64,000 nucleotides of DNA. Origin: Helicobacter sp. 11S03491-1. Lineage in GTDB: Bacteria; Campylobacterota; Campylobacteria; Campylobacterales; Helicobacteraceae. This document shows, one piece after another, positions 38,266-47,468 of the stretch. The notes under the pieces are model-generated. The model did no database searches. It saw nothing but the letters and a program-made list of their open reading frames with translations, and was not told the DNA's origin. The DNA lies in assembly GCF_002272835.1 (NCBI RefSeq), contig NZ_MLAO01000008.1, positions 18,131 to 82,130 of the forward strand, in the 5' to 3' direction. Position numbers and translations under genes: made by a program. Every line of letters starts with the position of its first letter. The first letter of the stretch is position 1.

Positions 38266-39584
38266 AGATTGCTATTGTTGAAGATGATATTAATATGCGT
38301 AAAAGTTTAGAATTGTTTTTTAACGATAATCAAGATCTGGAAATTGTTAGTTTTAAAAATCCAAAAGATGCCCTAAAAAGTCTGGATGATAGTTTTGAGT
38401 TAATCATTACAGATATTAATATGCCTCAAATGGATGGATTGGAGTTTCTAAAAGTGCTTGATGGACGCTATGAGGCGATTGTAATTACCGGCAATGCTAC
38501 ATTGAATAAGGCTATTGATTCTATTCGATTGGGGGTAAAAGATTTTTTCCAAAAACCTTTTAAACCTGAACTTTTGCTTGAAGCTATTTATCGAACAAAA
38601 AAATTTATAGAATTTCAAAAAACCCATCAAGAAACCAATCTAAAATCTCCTCAAAAAAAGGCTTTGAAGCAAAAACATCACTTTATTGCCACATCAGCAG
38701 CATTGCATGAAGTTCAAAAGATAGCTCAAAAAGTTGCTCTTACAGATGCAAGCGTGCTTTTGCTTGGGCAGAGTGGAGTAGGGAAGGAAGTTTTTGCAAA
38801 TTTTATTCATCAAAATTCTCCACGCCATCTTGCTCCTTTTATTGCTATTAATATGGCAGCTATTCCGGATCATTTATTAGAATCTGAGCTTTTTGGGTAT
38901 GAAAAAGGTGCTTTTACGGATGCAACCACTTCCAAAGCCGGACTTTTTGAAGTAGCCAATGGGGGGAGTGTGTTTTTAGATGAAATTGGTGAAATGCCTT
39001 TAGGATTGCAGAGTAAATTGTTGCGTGCTATTCAAGAAAAAGAAATTACACGCTTAGGAGGTGCTAAAAGCATCAAAATTGATGTAAGATTTATTTCTGC
39101 AACCAATGCCCATATACAAAAAAAAGTTCAAAATGGTGAGTTTAGAGAGGATTTGTTTTTTAGACTTCAAACAGTCCCTATTTATATTCCCCCACTCCAA
39201 GAAAGAAAAGAGGAAATTCTTCCGCTTGCACAATGGAAACTCGAAAGTGTGTTAAAACAATATGGTTTTGCTCCTAAGGTTTTTTCAGAGGATGCAAAAA
39301 ATAAAATGCTTTCTTATGAATGGTATGGGAATATTAGAGAATTGCTTTCTGTAGTTGAACGTGCAACAATACTCAGCGAAGGAAAATTTATTGAAGAAAA
39401 AGACTTATTTTTAGAAAGCAGGAATTCTAAAGAGAATACTTCTAAAATTGCCGATCTTGAAAGTGAGCTTATTAGGGAAGTTTGCAGCGATTGCAGGGGA
39501 GATCTGGAAAGGAGTGCAGAAGTGCTTGGTATGAAATTAGATATTTTGAAACATAAAATTGCTAAATATAATCTCCATTTTTGA
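38262..39584 (+). CDS. flgR: Sigma-54 response regulator FlgR
   Basis: NtrC-family activator that with kinase FlgS turns on RpoN-dependent class 2 flagellar genes. Receiver domain 1-120 with phospho-acceptor Asp51 in LIITDINMPQMDG. AAA+ domain about 145-375 with Walker A LGQSGVGKE, the sigma-54 contact loop as GAFTDA (GAFTGA in most bacteria) and LDEIGEMP. Unlike H. pylori FlgR, which lacks a DNA-binding domain, about 60 residues follow the AAA+ domain, ending ERSAEVLGMKLDILKHKIAK, like a Fis-type helix-turn-helix and like the longer C. jejuni FlgR. Confidence 0.93.
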   Translation: MKIAIVEDDINMRKSLELFFNDNQDLEIVSFKNPKDALKSLDDSFELIITDINMPQMDGLEFLKVLDGRYEAIVITGNATLNKAIDSIRLGVKDFFQKPFKPELLLEAIYRTKKFIEFQKTHQETNLKSPQKKALKQKHHFIATSAALHEVQKIAQKVALTDASVLLLGQSGVGKEVFANFIHQNSPRHLAPFIAINMAAIPDHLLESELFGYEKGAFTDATTSKAGLFEVANGGSVFLDEIGEMPLGLQSKLLRAIQEKEITRLGGAKSIKIDVRFISATNAHIQKKVQNGEFREDLFFRLQTVPIYIPPLQERKEEILPLAQWKLESVLKQYGFAPKVFSEDAKNKMLSYEWYGNIRELLSVVERATILSEGKFIEEKDLFLESRNSKENTSKIADLESELIREVCSDCRGDLERSAEVLGMKLDILKHKIAKYNLHF

Positions 39585-39667
39585 AAAAACCAAGACAAGC
39601 AAATGAGATAAAATGATTATTGAAAATAATTAGTAAGAAATTAATAGAGATTATATTCAATATGTGT

Positions 39668-39673
39668 TATAAT
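39668..39673 (+). promoter_or_regulatory. -10 box before thrS
   Basis: TATAAT at 39668-39673, about 70 bp before the thrS ATG, after a purine/AT-rich spacer. Likely the promoter of thrS-infC-rpmI-rplT. Confidence 0.6.
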
Positions 39674-39743
39674 AAAGGTTTTTAGCTTAAATAACAGAAT
39701 GCTCAAAATCCCAAAATTTTGTAAGAATAAAGGTAGTTTTTAT

Positions 39744-41555
39744 ATGTCAGAAATTATTGGCATCAAACATAATAATGAAATTTTTGATACTCAAACCGCG
39801 CACAAAGAGGGTATAAATGGGGATAAAATCTATTTTGATAATTCAAGTGAGTCTCTTAGCATTATTAGGCATTCATGCGCACATCTAATGGCTCAAGCTA
39901 TTAAAGAGATTTATGCAGATGCGAAGTTTTTTGTAGGTCCTGTAGTGGAAGAGGGATTTTATTATGATTTTAAAACAAGTACGAAGATTGGAGAAGAGGA
40001 TTTAAGTATCATTGAAAAGAGAATGAAAGAGATTGCTAAAAAAGGTTTGCCAATTCTCAAAATGACAATGACTCGCAAACAAGCAATGGAAAAATTTGCA
40101 AATGATGAACTCAAGCAAGCTGTTATGAGTAGGATTACAGGCGATGAATTTGGGGTGTATCAACAAGGAGATTTTGAGGATCTTTGTCGTGGTCCTCATT
40201 TGCCTAATACGAAGTTTCTTCACAGCTTCAGACTTACTAAGCTTGCCGGGGCTTATCTGGGGGGCGATGAAAATGCTGAAATGCTTACACGTATTTATGG
40301 AATCGCATTTGCAGATAAAGAAAGTCTCAATGCCTATATCCAACAACTTGAAGAAGCTAAAAAGCGTGATCATAGGAAGCTGGGTCTTGAAATGGGGCTT
40401 TTTGGCTTTGATGAAGAAATTGGAGCAGGACTTCCTATTTGGTTGCCCAAAGGCGCGCGACTTCGCAGAAGAATTGAAGAACTTCTGACAAAAGCATTGA
40501 TTATAAGAGAATATGAACCCGTAAGAGGTCCTGAAATTCTCAAAAGTAGCGTTTGGAAGATAAGTGGGCATTATGATAATTATAAGGAAAATATGTATTT
40601 TACAACTATTGATGAAGTAGAATATGGTATTAAACCAATGAATTGTGTAGGACATATCAAGGTCTATCAAAGCGCCTCAAGAAGTTATCGTGATTTGCCT
40701 TTGCGATTTTATGAATATGGAGTGGTGCATCGTCATGAGAAAAGTGGTGTATTGCATGGGCTTTTGAGGGTGAGAGAATTCACGCAAGATGACGCACATA
40801 TTTTTTGTCGTCCTTCCCAAATAAAAGATGAAGTTAGCTATATTATTGATTTTACTCGTAAAATTATGGGCGCATTTGGTTTTTGTTATGAAATGGAGCT
40901 TTCAACAAGACCTGCAAAATCAATTGGAGATGATAAAGTATGGGAAATAGCTACACAAGCGCTTCAAGATGCCCTCAAAAGCAATCAGATTTCTTATCGT
41001 ATTGATGAGGGAGGAGGAGCATTTTATGGACCTAAAATTGATATTAAGATTACAGATGCTATAGGTAGGAAATGGCAGTGTGGAACGGTACAAATTGATA
41101 TGAATTTACCTCAAAGATTTCGACTTGAATATACAGATGAGAATAATACCTACCAACAGCCTGTGATGATACATCGTGCAATTTTGGGATCTTTTGAACG
41201 TTTTGTAGCGATTTTGACAGAACATTTTGGGGGTGAATTTCCTTTTTTTGTCGCTCCTACGCAAGTTGTGCTTATTCCAATTTCTGAAGATCAACTTGCT
41301 TATGCTTTAGAGATTAAAAAAGAGCTTTTGAGTATGGGGGCATATGCTGAAATTATGGATAAGAACGAAACTTTAAGCAAAAAAGTTCGCAATGCCGAAA
41401 AACAGCGTGTGCCTATGATTGCCGTTATAGGTGAGAAAGAAGTTCATACAAAGACTTTGTCTATTCGCGATAGAAGATTGAAAACTCAATATGAAATGAA
41501 TCAGAAAGAGTTTTTGGATATGGTAGAAACTAAAATGAAAGAGGTTAGCTTTTGA
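39744..41555 (+). CDS. thrS: Threonyl-tRNA synthetase
   Basis: Class II synthetase charging tRNA-Thr. The order is a short N-terminal region, an editing-like domain ([15 protein letters not shown] with the zinc/editing His pair), the catalytic core ([41 protein letters not shown]) and an anticodon-binding end. I take ATG 39744 (603 residues), preceded by AAAGGTAG; the in-frame ATG at 39699 would add 15 residues with no good site. Like other Campylobacterota ThrRS it seems short at the N-terminus. Overlaps infC by 4 bp. Confidence 0.96.
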   Translation: MSEIIGIKHNNEIFDTQTAHKEGINGDKIYFDNSSESLSIIRHSCAHLMAQAIKEIYADAKFFVGPVVEEGFYYDFKTSTKIGEEDLSIIEKRMKEIAKKGLPILKMTMTRKQAMEKFANDELKQAVMSRITGDEFGVYQQGDFEDLCRGPHLPNTKFLHSFRLTKLAGAYLGGDENAEMLTRIYGIAFADKESLNAYIQQLEEAKKRDHRKLGLEMGLFGFDEEIGAGLPIWLPKGARLRRRIEELLTKALIIREYEPVRGPEILKSSVWKISGHYDNYKENMYFTTIDEVEYGIKPMNCVGHIKVYQSASRSYRDLPLRFYEYGVVHRHEKSGVLHGLLRVREFTQDDAHIFCRPSQIKDEVSYIIDFTRKIMGAFGFCYEMELSTRPAKSIGDDKVWEIATQALQDALKSNQISYRIDEGGGAFYGPKIDIKITDAIGRKWQCGTVQIDMNLPQRFRLEYTDENNTYQQPVMIHRAILGSFERFVAILTEHFGGEFPFFVAPTQVVLIPISEDQLAYALEIKKELLSMGAYAEIMDKNETLSKKVRNAEKQRVPMIAVIGEKEVHTKTLSIRDRRLKTQYEMNQKEFLDMVETKMKEVSF

Positions 41556-42070
41556 GTAAAGAAGAAATGTTATTGAATGAAGAAATTGATTTTGCAGAAG
41601 TGAGGTGTATAGGAGATGATGGAGAGGTTTTTGGTGTTATTTCCTCTTCTGAAGCACAAAAAATTGCTAATTCCAGGGGATTAGATTTGGTATTGATTTC
41701 TCCAAATGCAACCCCGCCTGTATGTAAAGTAATGGATTATGGAAAATATCGTTATCAAGCAGAAAAGAAGCTTAAAGAAGCTAAGAAAAAACAAAAACAA
41801 ATTGATATAAAAGAAATTAAATTATCAACCCAAATTGCTCAAAATGATATTAATTATAAAGTCAAACATGCTAGAGAATTTATTGAAGCAGGGAAACATG
41901 TGAAATTCAAAGTAGTCCTTAAAGGACGTGAAAATAGTGATCCTAAGGCAGGTTTAGGTATTTTGGAACGCGTGTGTGAAATGATGGAAGATATTTCTGC
42001 GCCTGAAAAAGAGCCAAAAACTGAGGGAAGATATGTCTCTTGGCTTTTTGTACCTAAAAAAAATAAATAA
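41552..42070 (+). CDS. infC: Translation initiation factor IF-3
   Basis: Binds the 30S subunit and checks the start codon. The N-domain reads [21 protein letters not shown] and the C-domain contains [18 protein letters not shown]. Start is TTG at 41552 with AGAGG eight bases upstream; ATG 41567 is an alternative. Non-ATG initiation of infC is the classic basis of IF-3 autoregulation. The start lies across the thrS stop. Confidence 0.96.
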   Translation: MSKEEMLLNEEIDFAEVRCIGDDGEVFGVISSSEAQKIANSRGLDLVLISPNATPPVCKVMDYGKYRYQAEKKLKEAKKKQKQIDIKEIKLSTQIAQNDINYKVKHAREFIEAGKHVKFKVVLKGRENSDPKAGLGILERVCEMMEDISAPEKEPKTEGRYVSWLFVPKKNK

Positions 42071-42099
42071 TTTACTTCATCTTATGAAAGGAGAAAACA

Positions 42100-42294
42100 A
42101 TGCCAAAAATGAAAACAAATCGTGGTGCAGCTAAGCGTTTTAAGATAAAAAAGAATCTTATTAAACGTGGAAGCGCTTTTAAAAGTCATATTTTGACCAA
42201 AAAAAGCCCTCAACGCAAAGCAAATCTGAATGCACCTCACTATGTTCATAGTGCAAATATTGATTCTGTAAAAAATATGCTTTGCAAAGCATAA
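42100..42294 (+). CDS. rpmI: Ribosomal protein L35
   Basis: Basic 64-residue 50S protein, [18 protein letters not shown] at the start and [12 protein letters not shown] in the middle, both typical. AAAGGAG precedes the ATG. Third gene of thrS-infC-rpmI-rplT. Confidence 0.97.
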   Translation: MPKMKTNRGAAKRFKIKKNLIKRGSAFKSHILTKKSPQRKANLNAPHYVHSANIDSVKNMLCKA

Positions 42295-42318
42295 AATACA
42301 CAATAAAGATAAGCGGCT

Positions 42319-42377
42319 CTCCTCTATGGTTAAGAGGGAAAGTTTAGTCATAAAAGACTACACCTATAAAATTAGGT
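42319..42377 (+). promoter_or_regulatory. Row of three hairpins upstream of rplT
   Basis: In the 95-nt gap between rpmI and rplT, three short stems lie one after another: CCTCT/AGAGG (42321-42325 with 42333-42337), TAGTC/GACTA (42345-42349 with 42356-42360) and ACCTA/TAGGT (42362-42366 with 42373-42377). They end just before the rplT ribosome binding site and may regulate rplT, for example by L20 binding or by processing. Pairing judged by eye. Confidence 0.45.
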
Positions 42378-42389
42378 TAAGGAGAAAAA

Positions 42390-42740
42390 ATGAGAGTAAA
42401 AACAGGTGTTGTTAGAAGAAGAAGACACAAAAAGATACTAAAACTTGCCAGAGGTTTTTATAGCGGCAGGAGAAAGCATTTTCGAAAAGCAAAAGAGCAG
42501 CTTGAAAGAAGCATGTATTATGCCTTCCGTGATAGAAAACAAAAAAAACGAGATTTTAGAAGTTTGTGGATTATCAGAATTAATGCTGCATGTAGAATCA
42601 ACAATATTAGTTATTCGAAATTTATGCATGCTTTAAAATTATCAAATATTGATTTGGACAGAAAAATTCTTGCCGATATGGCGATGAATGAACCTGCTGC
42701 ATTTGCAAAGGTTGTCCAAACTGCCATTAAATCCCTTTAA
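42390..42740 (+). CDS. rplT: Ribosomal protein L20
   Basis: 116-residue 50S assembly protein with the expected [20 protein letters not shown] start, [18 protein letters not shown] and the C-terminal [16 protein letters not shown]. In several bacteria L20 represses its own operon by binding the leader. Strong TAAGGAG site. Followed by an intrinsic terminator. Confidence 0.97.
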   Translation: MRVKTGVVRRRRHKKILKLARGFYSGRRKHFRKAKEQLERSMYYAFRDRKQKKRDFRSLWIIRINAACRINNISYSKFMHALKLSNIDLDRKILADMAMNEPAAFAKVVQTAIKSL

Positions 42741-42755
42741 GGCTTTGTGTCTGGT

Positions 42756-42796
42756 TGCCAACACTAATAATTTTTGGTTGTTGGCAGCTTTTATCT
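42756..42796 (+). terminator. Intrinsic terminator of the thrS-rplT operon
   Basis: Stem TGCCAACA (42756-42763) with TGTTGGCA (42779-42786), followed by a T-rich tail. It lies 15 bp after the rplT stop. Confidence 0.75.
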
Positions 42797-43215
42797 TTTA
42801 AATATATGAATTTTTAAAAAACCATATAACCATCTTGTATAGTTTGTCGATTTTTGGAAATTTCTCATAGTGTTATGGATATTTCAAAAAAAGATAAAAA
42901 ATAGATTTTGTGAAAAACCACAAAGAATAAAATATAAACATAATCCAAATCGATCTTGCTGATAGATTAGGTTTTGAGAGGTTGTCGTATCTCCAAACAA
43001 AAACCCCATATGCCTATGCCCTAAGAAAGTTAAGTTAGCAAATCCATCAGATATTGATATATTTCTTAATCCTCTTAAATTTAATTTATTTCTTTCAACT
43101 TTAATTCAAAATAAAATTATTTTTATATCTTTTTTAGAAAAATAAACTCAAAATCTCCGGATAGAAGTTATTGATCCTAAATAGATTAAAAGTTATTGAA
43201 TCAGTTGATATATTA
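42797..43215. other. Intergenic DNA without a visible gene
   Basis: About 420 bp of AT-rich sequence between the rplT terminator and the terminator of the converging DUF4149 gene. No frame with a ribosome binding site, RNA gene or clear repeat was seen on either strand. Confidence 0.5.
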
Positions 43216-43252
43216 AATTAACATATAAGAAAATTTTTCTTATATGTTAATT
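43216..43252 (-). terminator. Long perfect palindrome ending the DUF4149 gene
   Basis: A 17-bp perfect stem (43216-43232 with 43236-43252) with a 3-nt loop, adjacent to the stop of the minus-strand gene. It could terminate transcription arriving from either side. Confidence 0.7.
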
Positions 43253-43254
43253 TT

Positions 43255-43803
43255 TCAAGAAGTTTTTTTACGAGACGTCTTGGTTGTGGATTTGGCAATT
43301 TGATGAATAGGCTTGGCTGATAAAAGAATAATTCTCCAAAAAAATGAAATACTCAAGGTGGTAAGTAGGATTTTAAATATAAATTCACTTTGAGTGTGCA
43401 TACTCTCAAATTCAGGCGTTGCTGTATAGGCAGCCCCCATACTTTGTGCTTCGATAATATGAGGAGTATAATAGAGAGTAAAAATAAAAATAAGCAAAAT
43501 ACTCAAAGTATTTATTCCCAATAAAATGATTGATGGCTTAAAAGAAGCCTTAAAAGATAAAAGTTCATAAATGATGATAATAATAGCCGTAAAATTGAGC
43601 AAATAGTTCAGTTTGACAAAAATCTGTGTCATTAGGATTCCTGAATCATATTGAGTGATACCCAAATCAGGCAAAAAAGAATAAGCATTGAAAATCATTG
43701 GGGCAACAAAAGCTCCACAAGCAATCATTGCGCCAATGCTTAAACCAACTAACCAAAGATAAAGAGCATTTATTGTGTGGATAAGTGGGGCTATTTTATT
43801 CAT
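43255..43803 (-). CDS. DUF4149-type integral membrane protein
   Basis: A 182-residue protein with four membrane segments (about residues 12-35, 62-82, 90-112 and 145-163). The arrangement GLSIGAMIACGAFVAPMIF in the first segment is typical of small DUF4149 membrane proteins found in Campylobacterota. The C-terminal tail is basic (TTKTSRKKTS). No function is known. Divergent from yaaA with a 47-bp gap. Confidence 0.72.
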   Translation of the reverse strand: MNKIAPLIHTINALYLWLVGLSIGAMIACGAFVAPMIFNAYSFLPDLGITQYDSGILMTQIFVKLNYLLNFTAIIIIIYELLSFKASFKPSIILLGINTLSILLIFIFTLYYTPHIIEAQSMGAAYTATPEFESMHTQSEFIFKILLTTLSISFFWRIILLSAKPIHQIAKSTTKTSRKKTS

Positions 43804-43850
43804 TAATTCTCCTGTAAAAATAAGTATAATAATACCAAAAGGAGCATAAA

Positions 43851-44594
43851 TTGAAGATATTATTTAGTCCAAGTGAAGGAAAAAAATTTACCCAAATTAT
43901 TTCAGAAAAAGATGATTTTAGTTTTTTAAATCAATTAATAGGTAATTATAGTATTTTATCAGAAAATATAGCTCGATACATAGATATTTTTAAAAAAGAA
44001 GATACCCTTGTGTGCAAGCTTTTTGGAATAAAAAATCTTAGTTCAAAATCCGTATTAGATGAAATATCTTTGTGTTCAAATATTGCAAAATCAAGCAAAA
44101 TTCAAGCAATTAAATTATATCAAGGAGTAGCTTATAAAGCTTTAGATTTTGATAGGCTTCCATTGCAGGCACAGCATTATATTTTAGAAAATGTGATGAT
44201 TTGCAGTAACTTATTTGGGATTGTGCGTTCAAGTGATTTTTTACCATTTTATAAATACAATCAAAATTTTAAATATGAAGATTTTGGATTGTATAAACTT
44301 TATAAAAAACTTGCTGATGATTTTAATAATTATTTAAAAAATGAAGAAATACTTGATTTAAGGGCAGAAATTTATATAAAAGCTTATCAAATAAAAAATA
44401 AACATACACGCATAGAGTTTTTACATAAAGGCAAAAAAATCAGTCATTATGCCAAATATTATCGCGGTATTTATTTGAGAGAATTGAGTCAAGCTCAGGA
44501 TAAGGAACTAGAAAGGCTTGAGATCAAAGGATTGGAATTAATAGATAAAAAATATGATAAAAATATCATGATTTTGACTTATGAGATAGATTAA
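43851..44594 (+). CDS. YaaA-family (DUF328) protein
   Basis: A 247-residue protein starting MKILFSPSEGKKF, the N-terminus of the YaaA family, which in E. coli limits free iron and DNA damage during peroxide stress. The middle reads IKLYQGVAYKALDF and LFGIVRSSDFLPFYK, matching the conserved YxGLA..-type and YGVLRP..-type positions. The start is TTG at 43851 with AAAGGAG seven bases upstream. Single gene. Confidence 0.8.
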   Translation: MKILFSPSEGKKFTQIISEKDDFSFLNQLIGNYSILSENIARYIDIFKKEDTLVCKLFGIKNLSSKSVLDEISLCSNIAKSSKIQAIKLYQGVAYKALDFDRLPLQAQHYILENVMICSNLFGIVRSSDFLPFYKYNQNFKYEDFGLYKLYKKLADDFNNYLKNEEILDLRAEIYIKAYQIKNKHTRIEFLHKGKKISHYAKYYRGIYLRELSQAQDKELERLEIKGLELIDKKYDKNIMILTYEID

Positions 44595-44668
44595 AAATTA
44601 TTATTGTATGATAAATCCTTATGAATAAATTATAAGCTAAATAAATACCTTCAAAGGGAGATAAAACA

Positions 44669-46444
44669 ATGATAAAAATCACAGAAAATAGTTTGCGTGA
44701 TGGACATCAATCATTGTTAGCAACACGAATGCGTACACAGGATTTATTAGATGCGGCAAAAATATTTGAGGAAATTGGATTTTATAGTGTAGAAGTATGG
44801 GGAGGGGCTACTTATGACACTTGTTTGCGATATCTAAAAGAAGATCCTTTTGAGAGATTGGCATTGCTTAAAGAGATTTTCAAAACTACTCCATTACAGA
44901 TGCTTTTGAGAGGTCAAAATTTAGTTGGTTATCGACACTATTCAGATGACGTGGTTAGAGAATTTATTGCCCTTAGCGCAAAAGCCGGGGTAGATATTTT
45001 TAGAGTTTTTGATGCCCTCAATGATGGGAGAAATTTAAAAACTTCTATAGAAGCAGTAAAAAAACAGGGTAAGCATGTCCAAGGGGCTATTTGCTATAGT
45101 GTTTCTCCCGTCCATACTATTTCATCTTTTGTCCAATATGCTAAAGAACTTCTCCGGATGGGATGTGATTGTTTGGCAATTAAAGATATGGCAGGTTTAA
45201 TTACTCCATTTAAGGCTTTTGAATTGGTAAAAGCCTTGAAAGAAGAAGTAGGAGTTATGCTGAGTTTCCATGCCCATTCAACCGCCGGGTTTGCTTTTGG
45301 CTCTCATTTGAAAGCGCTTGAAGCAGGAGTAGATATTCTGGATTTATCCAATGCAGCATTGGCTGAGGGAACAAGTCATCCTTGCACGCAATCGATGGTA
45401 GCTGCGCTTGAGGGAACACAATATGATAGCAAGCTTGATTTGACCAAAATGGAGTTAGCAAGTGAAATTTTGAGAAAAAACAGACATAAATATAAGAAAT
45501 TTGAATCTGTTTATAGTCAGATTGATACACGTGTATTGGTCAATCAAATACCCGGAGGGATGATTTCTAATCTTGCCAATCAGCTTAAAGAACAAAATGC
45601 TTTAGACAAAATGGATGGGGTTTTGGCAGAAATACCTGATGTAAGAAAAGATTTTGGTTACCCTCCTTTAGTAACGCCAACCAGTCAAATTGTCGGGACA
45701 CAAGCAGTTTTGAATATACTCCAAGGCAAAAGATACCGGACTCTCACCAAAGAATCCAAAAACCTTATTAGGGGTCTTTATGGCAAGACTCCCGGGGTTA
45801 TTTCTGAAGAATTGAAAGAAAAAATTCTCAAACAAGGAGAACAAATTTTTACAGGTCGTCCTGCAGATTTACTCCTTGATGAACTCCAAAATGCCAAAAT
45901 AGAGTCAAAAGATTTTGCAAATACACCTACAGATGTGATTTCATATGCCATGTTTGGAGGAGTTGCCAAAATATTCCTGGAAGAAAGAAATGCTCTCAAA
46001 CTCCAACCTCAATCCCAAAATTTTGAAGAAACAAACTATCAAAAAGAGAAAGCCCCTGATGTATTTGATGTAGAAGTTAATGGAAAAAATTATCACGTTG
46101 TTTTTACCCTCCATGAAATCAATGATCAAAAAAACATGCAATTAAAAATTGGAGACAAAATCAAAAATATTCCATTAGATCAAGACAAAGCAGAACCCCA
46201 AATATGCAATTCCGGGCTATCAAAAACATTTGAAAATGGGATCAAATCTCCAATGCCGGGAATATTAAGCAAGCTTTATGTTGGGGTGGGGGATTGGGTC
46301 AAAAAGGGAGATATTCTTGGCATATTAGAAGCGATGAAAATGGAAAATGAAATTCTTGCTCCCAATGACGGAAAGATAAAAGCTATTTATGTAAAAGAGG
46401 GCTTTCAGGTTGGGTTAGATGATATTTTAATACAGATAGAATAA
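44669..46444 (+). CDS. pycB: Biotin-dependent pyruvate carboxylase subunit B / oxaloacetate decarboxylase alpha
   Basis: A carboxyltransferase subunit of 591 residues. The TIM-barrel domain has ITENSLRDGHQSLLATRMRT, the carbamylated Lys region LAIKDMAGL and metal ligands in SFHAHSTAG. A middle helical domain follows, and the last 75 residues are a biotinyl domain with the biotin Lys in LEAMKMENE. In Campylobacter the matching PycB works with PycA to make oxaloacetate from pyruvate. The biotin carboxylase partner gene is not in this window, so decarboxylase action remains possible. AAAGGGAG precedes the ATG. Confidence 0.88.
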   Translation: MIKITENSLRDGHQSLLATRMRTQDLLDAAKIFEEIGFYSVEVWGGATYDTCLRYLKEDPFERLALLKEIFKTTPLQMLLRGQNLVGYRHYSDDVVREFIALSAKAGVDIFRVFDALNDGRNLKTSIEAVKKQGKHVQGAICYSVSPVHTISSFVQYAKELLRMGCDCLAIKDMAGLITPFKAFELVKALKEEVGVMLSFHAHSTAGFAFGSHLKALEAGVDILDLSNAALAEGTSHPCTQSMVAALEGTQYDSKLDLTKMELASEILRKNRHKYKKFESVYSQIDTRVLVNQIPGGMISNLANQLKEQNALDKMDGVLAEIPDVRKDFGYPPLVTPTSQIVGTQAVLNILQGKRYRTLTKESKNLIRGLYGKTPGVISEELKEKILKQGEQIFTGRPADLLLDELQNAKIESKDFANTPTDVISYAMFGGVAKIFLEERNALKLQPQSQNFEETNYQKEKAPDVFDVEVNGKNYHVVFTLHEINDQKNMQLKIGDKIKNIPLDQDKAEPQICNSGLSKTFENGIKSPMPGILSKLYVGVGDWVKKGDILGILEAMKMENEILAPNDGKIKAIYVKEGFQVGLDDILIQIE

Positions 46445-46513
46445 TTTATTTTATTATCATAAAAATAATTTTATCATTATTTTTTAAAATATAAATTTAA
46501 TTAATAGTTAAAA

Positions 46514-46544
46514 AATCTCAAATAAAATGATTTTATTTGAGATT
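46514..46544 (-). terminator. Terminator between pycB and the DUF455 gene
   Basis: A 14-bp perfect stem (46514-46527 with 46531-46544) and 3-nt loop. On the minus strand it is followed by a run of T, so it suits the DUF455 gene that ends at 46573. Confidence 0.75.
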
Positions 46545-46572
46545 AAAAAAGTATTATAACTACAAAAAATAT

Positions 46573-47382
46573 TTACTTTTGCTGTTGTGAAAAATATTTT
46601 AACTCTTCTAATTCTTCTTGAGTAAATCCGGCTTTGAGACGTGCTTGAAAATTGAGTATTTTTCCAAGGGCATTAAAAGAAGCAAATTTATTTAATAATA
46701 CCTTGAAGGAATTTTTAGAGGGATTGGTATATTGCCACCATTTATTGCCTTTATGGACATGCGAAATCTCATCATTGAGGATAATTTGGAGCACTTGGAT
46801 AATTTTAGATTTTATTGGATGAGAGGTGGTTTGTATTTTGGCAATGACAAAAGGATTGGCATCTAAGCCCATAGCTTCAAGCCCACGATGAACAAGTCCC
46901 ATTCTTTCTATCAATGAAGATCCGGTAATAATCATAGCTTGGTATAAGTTATCATGAACATCAAAATCTCCATAGCAAAACCCCAGATCTTCTAAAATTT
47001 TTTGAAGTAATTTGAAATGCTTAATTTCTTCAAATGCGACTTCAAGCCAATCTTGATAATATTCCAAAGGTAAATTTTGAAACCTATAGGCAGCATCTAA
47101 TGCCAAATCAATGGCGCTATATTCAATATGGGCAATAGAATGGATAATCTTAGCAATCCCTTGTGGAGAGTGGAGTGTTTTGGGGCGTGAAATTTTGGTG
47201 GGATGAACAATTTTGCAAAAATCAATATAAGAAGGTTGTGTTTGTATTTTGAGCGGGTATTGGTGGTAAAACAAGACTTCATTGTTTAAAAAGCAAGGAT
47301 AAAATTCCTCAAAAAAATTGATTTTTTGGGCAATTGTAGATGCAAATAAAATTTTTTCTATAGAGGAGTAAAATTCTTTCAT
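46573..47382 (-). CDS. DUF455 ferritin-like protein
   Basis: A 269-residue protein with a ferritin-like four-helix pattern. Metal-binding candidates are IAHIEYSAIDLAL, FEEIKHFKLL and LNDEISHVHKGNKWW. This is the DUF455 family, seen in many proteobacteria beside or in place of MiaE-like di-iron proteins; its reaction is unknown to me. A di-iron site is inferred from the Glu/His spacing. Single gene between terminator and dynamin-like genes. Confidence 0.82.
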   Translation of the reverse strand: MKEFYSSIEKILFASTIAQKINFFEEFYPCFLNNEVLFYHQYPLKIQTQPSYIDFCKIVHPTKISRPKTLHSPQGIAKIIHSIAHIEYSAIDLALDAAYRFQNLPLEYYQDWLEVAFEEIKHFKLLQKILEDLGFCYGDFDVHDNLYQAMIITGSSLIERMGLVHRGLEAMGLDANPFVIAKIQTTSHPIKSKIIQVLQIILNDEISHVHKGNKWWQYTNPSKNSFKVLLNKFASFNALGKILNFQARLKAGFTQEELEELKYFSQQQK

Positions 47383-47468
47383 TAGCTATCCTATTTTCTC
47401 ATTGATTATAAGATAATCATCTATTAAAAAATAGATAAAAATTACAAAAATAATATTTTTAGGATATA

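Noticed and set aside
40002..40670. A 222-codon minus-strand frame opposite thrS
   Set aside because: Antisense to the catalytic core of ThrRS; no motif and no start site.
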